A stretch of DNA of 64,000 nt from Muribaculaceae bacterium (lineage in GTDB: Bacteria; Bacteroidota; Bacteroidia; Bacteroidales; Muribaculaceae). The DNA lies in NCBI GenBank assembly GCA_029058745.1, contig JAIDXM010000005.1, positions 62,001-126,000 on the forward strand, given 5' to 3'. Under the pieces are notes generated by a model. That model was not told the origin of the DNA. It did not search any database and saw nothing but the letters and a program-made list of their open reading frames with translations. Shown in pieces: positions 1 through 9,010 of the stretch (the stretch's first letter is position 1; each line of letters begins with the position of its first letter). Made by a program: the position numbers and the translations under genes.

Positions 1-575
1 GAGTATTTGGCGCTGACGAGGCTTTGTCCGATTTGGGCAAGCTGTGAGTTGGTGAGCGCGGCTGCCGTGGAGCCTGTTGCCCCGATTCCGTCGAGCACAG
101 CCGAGGAGAGCAGGGCCTGCTGGAATGCCTTGCGGGTGTCCTTGTGTGCCACATGACCGATTTCATGGCCGATTACTCCGAGCACCTCATCGTCAGACAT
201 GCGGTCCATAAGACCGGAATATACCCTCACGCTTCCGTCGGCACAGGCGAATGCGTTGACATCGTCGGTGAGATATACCTTGAAGTTAAGAGGTATGCCG
301 TCAACCGAATTCAGTCCTTTGGTGAGCTTCGCGAGTCTGACAGAGTATTTGTTGCCGGCGGGGGCCAGTTTATTCTGTTTGTCGGAATAAGCGACATACT
401 CATGCACATACGACTGTATGTCGCCGTCGGAGACTGTGGCCGCCTGCAATGCTTTCGAGGCTCCGCTCATCAGCGAGGCCATGTTGAGACTTGAGGTGGA
501 GCAACCTCCGGAAATCAGGATTATCGCCATAGAGGCTGATATTCCCAGAGTCTTCAGTTTTGAGAGCAGTTTCAT
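1..575 (-). CDS. M48-family metallopeptidase lipoprotein, 3' end cut off by the window
   Basis: This reading frame is missing from the ORF track because it runs off the window start; it was read by hand on the minus strand from the ATG at 573-575. It begins with a lipoprotein signal (basic start, hydrophobic core, Cys in ILISGGCS), so the mature protein should be membrane-anchored and face the periplasm. The zinc-binding motif HEIGHVAHKD is present at about residues 136-145, as in M48 (HtpX/Oma1/LoiP-like) proteases that degrade misfolded envelope proteins. Upstream residues such as NAFACADGSVRVYSGLMD are typical of the family. The second zinc-ligand region lies outside the window. Family assignment is firm; the substrate is unknown. 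Confidence 0.9.
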   Translation of the reverse strand, partial: MKLLSKLKTLGISASMAIILISGGCSTSSLNMASLMSGASKALQAATVSDGDIQSYVHEYVAYSDKQNKLAPAGNKYSVRLAKLTKGLNSVDGIPLNFKVYLTDDVNAFACADGSVRVYSGLMDRMSDDEVLGVIGHEIGHVAHKDTRKAFQQALLSSAVLDGIGATGSTAAALTNSQLAQIGQSLVSAKY

Positions 576-826
576 ATCATTCTGTTTTTGGGCTGTTGCC
601 ATATATGAAGGCGCCGCTCCGCCGTGACAGGGGGAATGTCTTCATACGGGTTATGATTCAGGGATATCTCTATGGATATCATTATTGAAATAAAACACTT
701 TTCCCCGGCATAGAGTTCTTTGCAGTTAAACCGATTTCAGAGGAAATCCGTTTATCAGATATAGCTTCCCGTGTGTAGGTGTCGTGACAGACATGTAAGG
801 CCGGGAATGGATAACAGACACGTATT

Positions 827-1756
827 ATGCAAGGAAAATTCAGAGATATGTTGGAAGGCAATCTGTGCATTCTGATTGCCACAGTTTTTTTCGGACTTAA
901 CATCCCGGTTGTGAAACTGCTTATACCGCGATGGATGACCGCGATGGATGTCACAGCGTTCCGTATGCTTGGCGGGTGTGTCCTGATATGGATTACCTCG
1001 CTGTTTTTCCGCAGGGAGAGAATCCAACGGCGTCATTGGGTGAACCTTATCACGGGCGGGGCCGTAGGATTGTTCTCGTTTATATTCCTGTTCAATCTTT
1101 CGTTGCATTATTCCAACCCTATTGATGTGGCCATCATCATGACTATGCCTCCGGCATTCGTAATGCTCATCAACATTTTATTCAGGAAACGCCATCCCTC
1201 CTTTCTTGAGATAGCCGGGGTTGTCGTGTCGTTCGCGGGGTCGTTTATAGTGATTTCCCTACAGCATGGCGGCGACAAGGGGAGCGACATGCTTCTTGGC
1301 GACCTTCTTGCCTTGGCCTCGGCCATGTGCTACGCGTTCTATCTTGTGATTACGGAAGAGCCGTCAAGGACATATCGTCCCACCACGATGCTCCGTTGGG
1401 TGTATCTGTCGGCGGCTATACCATCAGTGTTCCTTATTCCGGGGCTATGCCATGCCGGGATATGGCACACATCTCTGGCGCAGCCGTGGCTTATGATAGC
1501 GTTTGTGGTGGTCTGTGTGTCGTATGGGTCATATTTCCTGATGGCTCCCGCCGAGAAGAAACTGTCGAGCGATCTTGTTTCCATCTATCAGTATCTTGTT
1601 CCGGTGGTGGCGTCGGTAGCCTCCGTTATTCTCGGGCTTGACAGAATCCGGTGGATTCAGGTGTTGGCCATGGTGGTGATAATCGGAGGTATGGTTATGT
1701 CAAACATAGGCAAATACCGTAAAGGGAAACAGACTCCGGCCGCTGGGACGAAGTGA
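827..1756 (+). CDS. EamA/DMT-family transporter, ten membrane segments
   Basis: The protein of 309 residues has the two-fold repeated EamA architecture of the drug/metabolite transporter superfamily: about ten hydrophobic segments and an internal break near the middle. It should sit in the inner membrane and export, or possibly import, small metabolites; the substrate cannot be read from sequence. A GLN-type first helix (FGLNIPVVK) and a C-terminal VSIYQYLVPVVASVASVI segment fit the family. Translation may begin at 827 or at the second Met at 848, seven residues later; neither has a clear ribosome-binding site. It converges on the deaminase gene with only 17 bases between, and no terminator hairpin is visible there. 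Confidence 0.88.
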   Translation: MQGKFRDMLEGNLCILIATVFFGLNIPVVKLLIPRWMTAMDVTAFRMLGGCVLIWITSLFFRRERIQRRHWVNLITGGAVGLFSFIFLFNLSLHYSNPIDVAIIMTMPPAFVMLINILFRKRHPSFLEIAGVVVSFAGSFIVISLQHGGDKGSDMLLGDLLALASAMCYAFYLVITEEPSRTYRPTTMLRWVYLSAAIPSVFLIPGLCHAGIWHTSLAQPWLMIAFVVVCVSYGSYFLMAPAEKKLSSDLVSIYQYLVPVVASVASVILGLDRIRWIQVLAMVVIIGGMVMSNIGKYRKGKQTPAAGTK

Positions 1757-1773
1757 TTGTTTTGTTGCCGGTG

Positions 1774-2325
1774 TCAGTATTCCACCTTGTCGGTCTTTGA
1801 CTCCCATTCTCTGAAAGCCTTGTTCGCTTTGGCCCTCATGAAATGACGCATGGGTATCGAGCGGTGTTCATAGTCCATGGCGAGCTGCTCGTAGATAAAG
1901 GAGTCGTCAAAACCGATTGAAGCGGCGTCGTCTTTCGTGTTTCCGTAGCAGACAGCCGAAATCCCGGCCCAATATATCGCGCTGAGACACATAGGACAAG
2001 GCTCGCATGAGCTGTAGATTGTGCATCCTTCAAGTTTGAACGACTGTAGCCGTCGGCATGCGTCACGGATGGCAGACACTTCCGCGTGTGCGGTAGGGTC
2101 GCAGTTGGCAGTGACACGGTTCACTCCGGTGGCCACTATTTCACCGTCTCGCACGATTACAGCGCCGAAAGGTCCCCCTCCGTTTCTGACGTTTTCAACG
2201 GAGAGGTCGATGGCCATTTGCATGAACTGTTCGTCGGCAGGGGAGTAGCAGAAATTCTCCTGAAGTGACTTGGGTGTATATTTGTTCTTTTCCATTAGCG
2301 TCGTCGGGGAGTTGGTGACAGACAT
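1774..2325 (-). CDS. Nucleoside/guanine deaminase (CDA superfamily)
   Basis: The cytidine-deaminase-fold zinc enzyme is recognised by HAE (TAHAEVSAI) followed by PCPMC (SSCEPCPMCLSAIYWA), which give the zinc ligands and the proton-shuttle Glu. The surrounding sequence (GGGPFGAVIVRDGEIVATGVNRV) is closest to the guanine deaminase (GuaD-type) group rather than TadA, so the expected reaction is guanine to xanthine plus ammonia in purine salvage. At 183 residues it is longer than usual; the Met at 2295 (MEKNKYT) would give 173 residues and is an alternative start. It follows the thiamine uptake genes on the same strand after about 115-145 bases, so co-transcription is possible but not shown. Confidence 0.85.
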   Translation of the reverse strand: MSVTNSPTTLMEKNKYTPKSLQENFCYSPADEQFMQMAIDLSVENVRNGGGPFGAVIVRDGEIVATGVNRVTANCDPTAHAEVSAIRDACRRLQSFKLEGCTIYSSCEPCPMCLSAIYWAGISAVCYGNTKDDAASIGFDDSFIYEQLAMDYEHRSIPMRHFMRAKANKAFREWESKTDKVEY

Positions 2326-2440
2326 CGCATTTGTCGCGATGAGCGGAATCCCCGCATATTAGAAACGGATAGTCACGTGGCTAAGTTGTGTGGCATATCT
2401 ATTTCAGACGGATGCGTCAGAGAGCGATGGCACCGGCTGT

Positions 2441-3085
2441 CTATTTGGCGGATTCCTGTAGGCGCATCATGGCGAGCCATTTGCGGTAGCCTATGGCGGC
2501 GATAACCGTATATATGGCGTAAAGCACGGCATATAGGAAGATGCCCTTGTAGGCGTAGAGCCCTACGCAGACAGCGTCAACGGCAATCCATGCTATCCAT
2601 TGCTCTATATATTTGCGTGCAAGCATCCACATGGCCACGATGCTTAGGGCTGTGGTGAAAGCGTCGGCTAAAGGCACGGTGCTGTCGGTGAGGTATCTCA
2701 GGATACAGTATAGGGCGAGCCATAGGATGATAAAAACCATGGCGCAACCTGTCAGCTGTCTTCCGGATATGTGGGATATTGGCAACGGTGCTTTCTCGTT
2801 TTGATTCCCGTTGCCGGCATGCCCGGGATTTTCTTGTTTCGCGACTCTCCCTGCCCGCGTCCATGCGATATAGCCATAGACGGCAATCAGAAAATAGTAT
2901 ATGTTGATTGCGAAATCGGCATATAGCCCCTTATGGAGATATATCCACATGGATATGGAGGGCATGACGATGGAGGCGAACCAAAGGCGTGAGTCGGCGT
3001 GGTATTCCCACCATAGGTATAGCAGACCCACGGAGAACCCGAGAGTTTCGAGGATTATATCCCACGGGATGTTTGATAGCATCAT
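2441..3085 (-). CDS. pnuT: PnuC-family transporter, probably thiamine-specific (PnuT)
   Basis: This is an inner-membrane protein of 214 residues with about seven hydrophobic segments and the aromatic-rich core of PnuC-type facilitators (YADFAINIYYFLIAVYGYIAW). PnuC relatives move vitamin precursors down a gradient that is maintained by intracellular phosphorylation. The start codon overlaps the stop of the TonB receptor gene (ATGA at 3085), and the pair sits behind a TPP riboswitch. In Bacteroidetes such PnuC homologues have been assigned to thiamine by regulon reconstruction and called PnuT, so thiamine is the inferred substrate. No thiamine pyrophosphokinase gene is adjacent here, unlike some relatives. 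The family is certain; the substrate rests on context. Confidence 0.85.
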   Translation of the reverse strand: MMLSNIPWDIILETLGFSVGLLYLWWEYHADSRLWFASIVMPSISMWIYLHKGLYADFAINIYYFLIAVYGYIAWTRAGRVAKQENPGHAGNGNQNEKAPLPISHISGRQLTGCAMVFIILWLALYCILRYLTDSTVPLADAFTTALSIVAMWMLARKYIEQWIAWIAVDAVCVGLYAYKGIFLYAVLYAIYTVIAAIGYRKWLAMMRLQESAK

Positions 3086-5337
3086 CAGAAAGATAGAGTT
3101 ACGGTTGCGAGAACGTTGGTTGTAGCTTGCGCGGCATAGCCTGCATAGCGGTAGATTACGGGGGCGCCGTTCTCAAGATAGTAGCCGGCTCCGGAGTATC
3201 CGTTGTTGCAGTATTTCTCGTTGAAAAGGTTATAGATTGTGAATCCGAGGCGCAGTTCCTTCATGGAGGGTATCCTCTTGAAGGTGTATGCCAGCGAGAG
3301 GTCGGACACGAAATAAGAGTCGAGTCTCGCGTCCTCGCTTTTGGCATTGTTCATGTATTGGCTCGACACGTAGCGGCTCATGAGCGAAGCCTCGAATCCC
3401 GCTACAGTGAAATTGAATGCATTGTGTAGGATGAAGTCGGGCGAGAATGCGATTGGAGTGTCTCCACGGTCGAACGAAATCGGATTGGTCCATTCATCCT
3501 CATAGATATATTCCACGAAGTCCTTGATTCGGTTTCTCGACAGTGTGGCGTTGATTTGCCAGTCAAACCATCTTGTGGGGCGTAGGGCGCCCTGCAGCTC
3601 TATTCCCATTCTGTAGGAGTCAGGCACGTTCACGCTTATGGCGTTTCCGGTGTCTGACAGCTGTCCGGTCACGACAAGCTGGTCCTTATAGTCCATATAA
3701 TAAAGGTTGGCGCCGACAGAGAAGAGTGGGTTGGTGTATGAGTAACCGAGTTCATAGTCAAACATCCGTTCCGCCTCGGGATAGTGGCCTGGGTCGCTGT
3801 CGGTGAAATTGTCGCGGGTTGGTTCCTTGTGAGCCACGCTCCATGAGGCGTAGGCGCGGTGTCCGCCGTTGTTGTATGCCAGACCCACTTTCGGATTGAA
3901 GAAATTCCAGTCGCGGTGTATTCCGAGATTGGCCATGTCTCCGGTGTTCCAGTCGAAATTGTCGCTTTCTCCGGAGATGGTGTAGTGGATATGGCGGAAT
4001 TGCAGGTCGGCATATGCTGAGATGCCGTTCCAGATGTCGTAGTCTCCCCGGATGAAGACGTTGGAATCGAACTTGCGTCCGGTGTTATGGTAATATTGCT
4101 GTAAGGGATTTATGGGGCCCACATAGTTTCTGACCCATTTCACCTGCCCGAAGTGGTTGCCTCGGTGCCAGTTTGCGGCTCCTCCGGCCACAAGGGCCAT
4201 TGGCCCGCGTTCATATCTGACGTTTAGCATCCCGCCGCCGAAATCGTTGTCGTTGTTTTTGAGCCGGATGAGGTCTGATTTTGTGACGAGGTTCCCGTCC
4301 TGGTCAGTGAAGGGGGACAACCCGTATTCTTCGAGAGTCCGTTTTGTCTTATACTGGTCGTAATAACCGTCTCCTTTGGTGTAATGGAGTGCGGCGTTGA
4401 GCGTCAGGAATTGTCCGATGTTCTGGTTGAGGAGCAGCTGGAAATGATGTTGCGTGAAATTGTCGCACTGGTCGGCGTAGAATGCTGTATGTCCGTTTGA
4501 GTCGGTATATTTCCCGCAGGGGTTGTAGCGTCGTCCATACTCCTCCATCTCCTCTTTTGAGGCGTAGTCCCAGGCCATATATGTGCGCTCTTTGCCACCG
4601 AAGGCAAGTAGCCTGATTGAGGTATTGTCGCCACGGTAGGCGAGCTGTCCCATGTAGCTCCAAAGTTTTGAGAAAGCACGGTCGATATATCCGTCTGAGC
4701 CAATGTGGCTGAAGCGGGCATCCACTGTCCAATGGTCGCCGAAAAGGCCTGACGACACCTTGATTGTCTGTTTGTTTGAATTGAAAGAACCGTAGGATGC
4801 CGACACCATTGCCGAACGTTCTGACGAGGGGGAGTCGGTGAGCATGTTGATGGAAGCCCCGAAGGCCCCGGCTCCGTTGGCCGACGTGCCGGCGCCGCGC
4901 TGAATCTGTATGTCGCGCAGAGATGAGGCGAGGTCGGGCATGTTGACCCAATATACGTTGTGGCTTTCGCTGTCGTTGATAGGCACACCGTTGGCGGTGA
5001 TATTTATGCGGGAGGCGTCGCTTCCTCTCACCCTCAGACCGCTGTAGCCGATTCCACCGCCGGCGTCGCCGGTGGTGACGATTGAGGGGGTCATCTCAAG
5101 GATGCTTGGGATGTCGCGTCCGTCATTCTTTCTCGCAATCTCTTTGCGACCCACGTTGGTGAAGGCCACCGGAGTCTTCACACCGGCCCTGTTTGCGGTG
5201 ATTTCCACTCCTTTGAGTTCTATGGATACGGAGTCTGCCTCCTGCGCAGACGCGGGAGTAGTCACGGCAGTCTCAGCCATGACGGGGAGTGCGCCGACAC
5301 ATGTCATGAGCGCGCCCCATGAAATTCTTTTGTTCAT
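3085..5337 (-). CDS. TonB-dependent outer-membrane receptor, thiamine-type
   Basis: At 750 residues this is a full-length TonB-dependent receptor: signal peptide at the N-terminus, plug domain (EIARKNDGRDIPSILEMTPSI, then GLRVRGSDASRINITANGVP and RGAGTSANGAGAFGASINM), a long beta-barrel, and an aromatic end (NVLATVTLSF). It would bind substrate at the cell surface and import it with TonB/ExbBD energy. There is no N-terminal carboxypeptidase-like domain, so it is not a SusC-type glycan receptor. The leader carries a TPP riboswitch and the next gene is PnuT-like, so the inferred cargo is thiamine or its phosphates. The start at 5337 follows the AGAG just after the aptamer. Confidence 0.92.
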   Translation of the reverse strand: MNKRISWGALMTCVGALPVMAETAVTTPASAQEADSVSIELKGVEITANRAGVKTPVAFTNVGRKEIARKNDGRDIPSILEMTPSIVTTGDAGGGIGYSGLRVRGSDASRINITANGVPINDSESHNVYWVNMPDLASSLRDIQIQRGAGTSANGAGAFGASINMLTDSPSSERSAMVSASYGSFNSNKQTIKVSSGLFGDHWTVDARFSHIGSDGYIDRAFSKLWSYMGQLAYRGDNTSIRLLAFGGKERTYMAWDYASKEEMEEYGRRYNPCGKYTDSNGHTAFYADQCDNFTQHHFQLLLNQNIGQFLTLNAALHYTKGDGYYDQYKTKRTLEEYGLSPFTDQDGNLVTKSDLIRLKNNDNDFGGGMLNVRYERGPMALVAGGAANWHRGNHFGQVKWVRNYVGPINPLQQYYHNTGRKFDSNVFIRGDYDIWNGISAYADLQFRHIHYTISGESDNFDWNTGDMANLGIHRDWNFFNPKVGLAYNNGGHRAYASWSVAHKEPTRDNFTDSDPGHYPEAERMFDYELGYSYTNPLFSVGANLYYMDYKDQLVVTGQLSDTGNAISVNVPDSYRMGIELQGALRPTRWFDWQINATLSRNRIKDFVEYIYEDEWTNPISFDRGDTPIAFSPDFILHNAFNFTVAGFEASLMSRYVSSQYMNNAKSEDARLDSYFVSDLSLAYTFKRIPSMKELRLGFTIYNLFNEKYCNNGYSGAGYYLENGAPVIYRYAGYAAQATTNVLATVTLSF

Positions 5338-5349
5338 CTCTTTTTTTTC

Positions 5350-5445
5350 TTTACGCCGGTACTAACCGGATCAAGTTCAAAGGGTCTGTTCTCAGCTTCA
5401 TCTTCCTGCGGCGTTGCGGCCTACGAGACGATGACGCACCCCTAA
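5350..5445 (-). promoter_or_regulatory. TPP riboswitch (THI element)
   Basis: Read on the minus strand, the leader contains the hallmark THI-box segments in order: AGGGGTGC, then GCTGAGA with ACCC, then TTTGAACTTGATCCGGTTAG, then TACCGGCGTAAAG. These are the conserved pyrimidine-sensor and pyrophosphate-sensor strands of the TPP aptamer. The last aptamer strand ends about a dozen bases before the ATG at 5337, with the purine-rich AAAGAGATG in between, so control of translation start is the likely mode. No separate intrinsic terminator with a U-tract is seen. Binding of thiamine pyrophosphate should switch off the receptor and PnuT-type transporter. Confidence 0.93.
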
Positions 5446-5507
5446 AAAATGCGGAAGGAGTTCTGAATCTATGGTTTATGCCAGGGCATCCTCTCGCATT
5501 CCGTATG

Positions 5508-5539
5508 CAAAGTTACTGAAAATATGTCGCTTCCCCAAG
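5508..5539 (-). promoter_or_regulatory. Promoter of the thiamine uptake operon
   Basis: The minus strand carries TAACTTTG (5515 to 5508), an exact match to the Bacteroidetes -7 element TAnnTTTG. A CTTG lies 20 bases upstream in the place of the -33 TTTG element. The expected start of transcription near 5500 lies just upstream of the TPP aptamer, which agrees with the riboswitch being in the leader. Confidence 0.6.
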
Positions 5540-5658
5540 GCATGCCACTGATAATTGCCGTTTTCCCTAAGATTTGCGTTGCGGAGACACGCTTGAAGAC
5601 CGCAAGGGCTATATGCAGGCGCGGCAAATGCTCAGGAGAGGACCATGTAAGAATTATC

Positions 5659-5689
5659 ATTGTCTTATCAGGAATAATCACTATCTTTG
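5659..5689 (+). promoter_or_regulatory. Promoter of the small TetR operon
   Basis: ATTG (5659-5662) is followed after 19 bases by TATCTTTG (5682-5689), which fits the Bacteroidetes -33/-7 pattern. Transcription would start near 5696, about 28 bases before the first ORF of the operon. Confidence 0.55.
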
Positions 5690-5723
5690 TAATCGGTAAT
5701 TCAATAAATACCATGACAGAGAT

Positions 5724-6140
5724 ATGGGATTGCTCAATCGTATAAAGAGGTCAAACGTCATTCGTAATGTTTGGACTCAAATGGCTCAGATAACAGTGAT
5801 TTGTGGACTCATCTTAGCGACCGGAACAGCTAACGCCTGCATTCAAAGAGACCATTACGGCCTTGCATTTGCCTACACAGCGGCGATTTGTGCCGTGGCT
5901 ATTGTATTTATCTCATGGCTTGGGTGGTTCATTTACGTCATTTTGACAAAACGTCATCTTGTCCCGATGCATCCGGAAGGATATATGATTCTCGACTGCA
6001 TTGAGCTCTGCCTTTTCTTGTTTTGGATTATATCTTTGATTTTCAATACTGATATCGGAGCATGGGTTGTCCCTGTTTTGATATTGATATGGATTGCATC
6101 CGGTTATATCGCCTTGAAGTACAAGACCTCTGAATTGTAA
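5724..6140 (+). CDS. Unrecognised small membrane protein in front of a TetR regulator
   Basis: The 138-residue product is not recognised. Four hydrophobic stretches are visible (residues about 19-38, 48-72, 88-107 and 110-131), separated by short basic or polar loops, so it is probably a four-helix inner-membrane protein. It is the first gene after a good promoter, and the TetR-type gene starts 22 bases after its stop, so the two are very likely co-transcribed. Small membrane proteins paired with TetR regulators can be exporters or stress proteins, but nothing here proves a role. Base composition is more AT-rich than the thiamine operon next door. Confidence 0.7.
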   Translation: MGLLNRIKRSNVIRNVWTQMAQITVICGLILATGTANACIQRDHYGLAFAYTAAICAVAIVFISWLGWFIYVILTKRHLVPMHPEGYMILDCIELCLFLFWIISLIFNTDIGAWVVPVLILIWIASGYIALKYKTSEL

Positions 6141-6162
6141 ATCACTAATATTGTAAGAACGC

Positions 6163-6774
6163 ATGACTCAAAAAGAAATACGAGAGCAAACGCAGAAACT
6201 CCTGTTGCAGACGGGAGTCAAACTGTTTGGAACCAAAGGGTATGATGCCACATCGATTGTTGATATTGAGGCCGAACTTAATCTGACACGTGGAGCCATA
6301 GCCTATTATTACAAGTCAAAACTTGGGATGTTTGAGGCGACTGTCAACAAATACTATTTCGGTCGTGTCATGCCGTCGTCAGTTCCGGCAGAATACCAGA
6401 ACAGTCTTAAAACCTTCTACGTCAAATATGTGTCGATGCTTGAGGAGGAATGTCTGGCACTGATTAATGATGGAGTCCGCAACGTTGCGGGGACATTTCT
6501 CAACCTCGAGACTGACGCTTTGAGGAGCCTTCCCAATTTCAGAGAGAAATGTGTTGAATTTAATGATAGGCAAATATCGGTGCTTGAACTTGTTATCGGA
6601 AGGTCTATAAACAACGGCGAGATTAAATCCGGAATTATTCCGTCAGTGATAGCCGAGATGTTTATGAACTTGGTCATAGGCCAGGCTTATCGTTCAAACG
6701 TTGAAGGTTTCCTGTATTGTTCCGATGGACTGCTTCGCCAGTTCAACAGCATCTATCGTTTGATTTCAATATGA
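6163..6774 (+). CDS. TetR/AcrR-family transcriptional regulator
   Basis: The N-terminal 60 residues form the TetR helix-turn-helix (LLLQTGVKLFGTKGYDATSIVDIEAELNLTRGAIAYYYKSK), followed by an all-helical ligand-binding region of about 140 residues. Members normally repress neighbouring genes until a small ligand binds. The gene lies within a probable three-gene operon with an upstream membrane protein and a downstream cysteine-rich protein, suggesting that it controls its own operon. No clear palindromic operator is seen around the promoter at 5659-5689. The ligand is unknown. Confidence 0.92.
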   Translation: MTQKEIREQTQKLLLQTGVKLFGTKGYDATSIVDIEAELNLTRGAIAYYYKSKLGMFEATVNKYYFGRVMPSSVPAEYQNSLKTFYVKYVSMLEEECLALINDGVRNVAGTFLNLETDALRSLPNFREKCVEFNDRQISVLELVIGRSINNGEIKSGIIPSVIAEMFMNLVIGQAYRSNVEGFLYCSDGLLRQFNSIYRLISI

Positions 6775-6790
6775 TAAGACAACTGCCTTT

Positions 6791-7453
6791 ATGAAACCTA
6801 AACACAATAGAATCTTTTGCATAGGTTGTCACCACAACAAGATGTTGTTTGCCACGCAAGCCAAAGCTGATAACTTTATTAAGTTCAACAGTGAGGCTAT
6901 TGCGGCTCATTCCAGCAAGGTGCCATCCAGGAGTTACTATTGTTCCTTTTGTTGTGGCTGGCACGTTACAAGCATTGATGATGATAATATCGCTAAACAA
7001 AGAGATGAAAGGGATGCGAAGGTTTGGGAGGCGATAAAGACTAAGCTTAAGAAACAGGAGGATGTGTCGCAGACGCAGATTGCTACTTTCTCGGATACGC
7101 TTGCCCATTTCCGTCTGTTGTTTGAGAAGTATTATCAAATATCTTTTGATTTTGACGGTCCACACACCTTGACTGTTGATAACGTCAGAAACGATCTCGC
7201 GCCGGTCATAAGGCAGATGCTGAAAGAAGTCAGGCCATTGCGCGACAGGTGTTTCCGTCATTTCAAAGGCAATGAATATAGGCTTTATCATAAAGCTAAA
7301 GATTCAGAAACACAGTCACGAATGGTAGTATATCAGGCTCTATATGGAAAGAAAGGATTTTGGGTGCGTCCTGAAAAAATGTTTTTTGAGAGAATCATTC
7401 GCGACGGAAAGGAATTTCCTCGCTTCGCTGAGATATACAAGGCAGACTCATAA
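6791..7453 (+). CDS. Uncharacterised cysteine-rich protein, possible zinc ribbon
   Basis: The 220-residue protein is not recognised. Its N-terminus has two Cys pairs (FCIGC near residue 9 and YYCSFCCGWH near residue 50) spaced like a small zinc ribbon, and the rest is basic and mixed helical. It starts 16 bases after the TetR gene stop, so it is probably the last gene of that operon. The Tyr-Tyr-Cys-x-x-Cys-x-Gly-x-His pattern resembles small hypothetical proteins common in Bacteroidetes accessory regions. A nucleic-acid-binding role is possible but is inference only. The gene is AT-rich compared with the clp operon. Confidence 0.65.
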   Translation: MKPKHNRIFCIGCHHNKMLFATQAKADNFIKFNSEAIAAHSSKVPSRSYYCSFCCGWHVTSIDDDNIAKQRDERDAKVWEAIKTKLKKQEDVSQTQIATFSDTLAHFRLLFEKYYQISFDFDGPHTLTVDNVRNDLAPVIRQMLKEVRPLRDRCFRHFKGNEYRLYHKAKDSETQSRMVVYQALYGKKGFWVRPEKMFFERIIRDGKEFPRFAEIYKADS

Positions 7454-7485
7454 TCATTTGTAGATTGGCTTCTCGTTGATGTAGT

Positions 7486-7595
7486 TATAGTCGAAACAGA
7501 AAGTATTTGTGCGTTTCTGAGGGTAGTGACATGCCTTTTGCATGTAGGATTCGCATAGGTATAAAATGCACATTTGTTTTTTTGTGTTGACTATA
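7486..7595 (+). repeat. MITE-like element, copy 1
   Basis: This 110-base non-coding element begins TATAGTC and ends GACTATA, giving short terminal inverted repeats. It has an internal hairpin (ACATGC, CTTTT, GCATGT). Its reverse complement matches 10152-10260 at about 88 percent by eye. It lies between the TetR operon and the thioredoxin-fold gene. The two copies point at each other and flank a 2.5-kb block. Confidence 0.75.
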
Positions 7596-7669
7596 CATAC
7601 TTTCCGGATTAGAAGTGCGTTAATAGTCTTAGAAAGGTGTTCCGCTTCCTATAAACTTGTAAATTAATA

Positions 7670-9010
7670 ATGAAAAAGATTTCTATCGTCATATCGCTTC
7701 TCGTTGCCATAGTTTTCCCGTCGCTTGGCCAAGGCTTGAATTCGACAGATTCTATAACAGTTGCCGGGCGAATCATTAACGTGGTGGAAGGTAAGCCGCG
7801 CACAATTATAGTCAATGAATGCGATTATGCCTCAGATTCCGTCCGGGAAATAACTGAAATTGATTCGGCCGGCAATTTCAATGTCAGAATTCCTTTTTCA
7901 TTTCCCCATACTTTCACCTTGAATTATGATGTGCGAAACTACATCAATGCGTTTGCGGCACCCGGCGATTCCGTGTTTGTCGAAATCGATGCTTCGCTCA
8001 ATCCTGTGGGAATACGTTTCGGAGGTGACAAGGCTACTGTCAGCCGTGAATACAATAGTGCCATAGAGGATTTGTCATCTATATTTTCTTGCAATTTCCC
8101 GTCTTTCAAAAGTGCTGCCGATGAATTCATAGCGTCTTTTGTAAAACATGTTGAAACCGGGAGGAATGCAATCGACAGATATGCTTCGGAACATGACATT
8201 TCAGATGAAGTGAAACGTATGCTTTACACCGAGAATATGTATGCTTTGGCAAATCAAGCCATGGACTATGAAGGACGCGACAGTGTGGACTGTAGAAAAT
8301 TCTTTCTTAATCCTATATTCGATATTTTCAACGAAGAAAATACGAAGGTTATGTATTTCCCATATCATTTATCGAAAGTTTTGATGTATGCGCCCGAGAT
8401 TATTGAAACCGCACCAAAAGGCATCGTGCGCGACCTTATGTACGTGCGTGCATTCGAGGAATCGGAAGGCGAAATGAATTTGCGAAGAGAGGATTTTTAC
8501 CTTCCGGGTTATTACGACCGTTTGTTCGCATCGGAGGCAACGTGTGCCCCGATTAAAATCGACGGCATAGCCCCCGGAGATATAATGGTTTGCCACAATG
8601 GGAAGGTGAAATCAATTAAGAGCGTAAATCCTTTGGAATGGCTATTGAAAGAGTATTCGGGGTATCCGTTATATCTGGATGTGAGCGCCACATGGTGCGG
8701 ACCATGTATAGCCAATCTTAACGCAAGCGAAGGATTGAGGAAACATTATGCAGGCTCTGATATGGTGTTTGCTGTGATATGGCTTCGCTCTTCGCAGGAT
8801 GCGTGGAAAAAAATAACACCGAAAATCAGTAATGCAGTCCATATCTTTATTCCAGATAACGAGATGGGCGATTTGATTATGAAATACCTTTCTGTGGGTG
8901 GTTTCCCTTCACACTACATGATATCCCGTGGGGGAGAGATAAAAGGGAATGTGCCAAATTACCTTTCAAACGAGCTTCCACTCTTCCTTGACTCCCACCT
9001 CAATCCCTGA
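7670..9010 (+). CDS. Secreted thioredoxin-fold (TlpA-like) protein
   Basis: The 446-residue product starts with a signal peptide (MKKISIVISLLVAIVFPSLGQG). A beta-rich N-terminal part of about 110 residues and a helical middle lead into a C-terminal thioredoxin domain with the redox motif ATWCGPC near residue 345. This layout is common in Bacteroidetes TlpA/ResA-like proteins, which reduce or exchange disulfides in the periplasm or at the cell surface. Partner proteins are not evident. The last codons and the stop (CTCAATCCCTGA) fall inside the decayed copy of the aat 3' end, so the present C-terminus was set by a rearrangement. The gene is flanked by a MITE-like element upstream. Confidence 0.85.
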   Translation: MKKISIVISLLVAIVFPSLGQGLNSTDSITVAGRIINVVEGKPRTIIVNECDYASDSVREITEIDSAGNFNVRIPFSFPHTFTLNYDVRNYINAFAAPGDSVFVEIDASLNPVGIRFGGDKATVSREYNSAIEDLSSIFSCNFPSFKSAADEFIASFVKHVETGRNAIDRYASEHDISDEVKRMLYTENMYALANQAMDYEGRDSVDCRKFFLNPIFDIFNEENTKVMYFPYHLSKVLMYAPEIIETAPKGIVRDLMYVRAFEESEGEMNLRREDFYLPGYYDRLFASEATCAPIKIDGIAPGDIMVCHNGKVKSIKSVNPLEWLLKEYSGYPLYLDVSATWCGPCIANLNASEGLRKHYAGSDMVFAVIWLRSSQDAWKKITPKISNAVHIFIPDNEMGDLIMKYLSVGGFPSHYMISRGGEIKGNVPNYLSNELPLFLDSHLNP

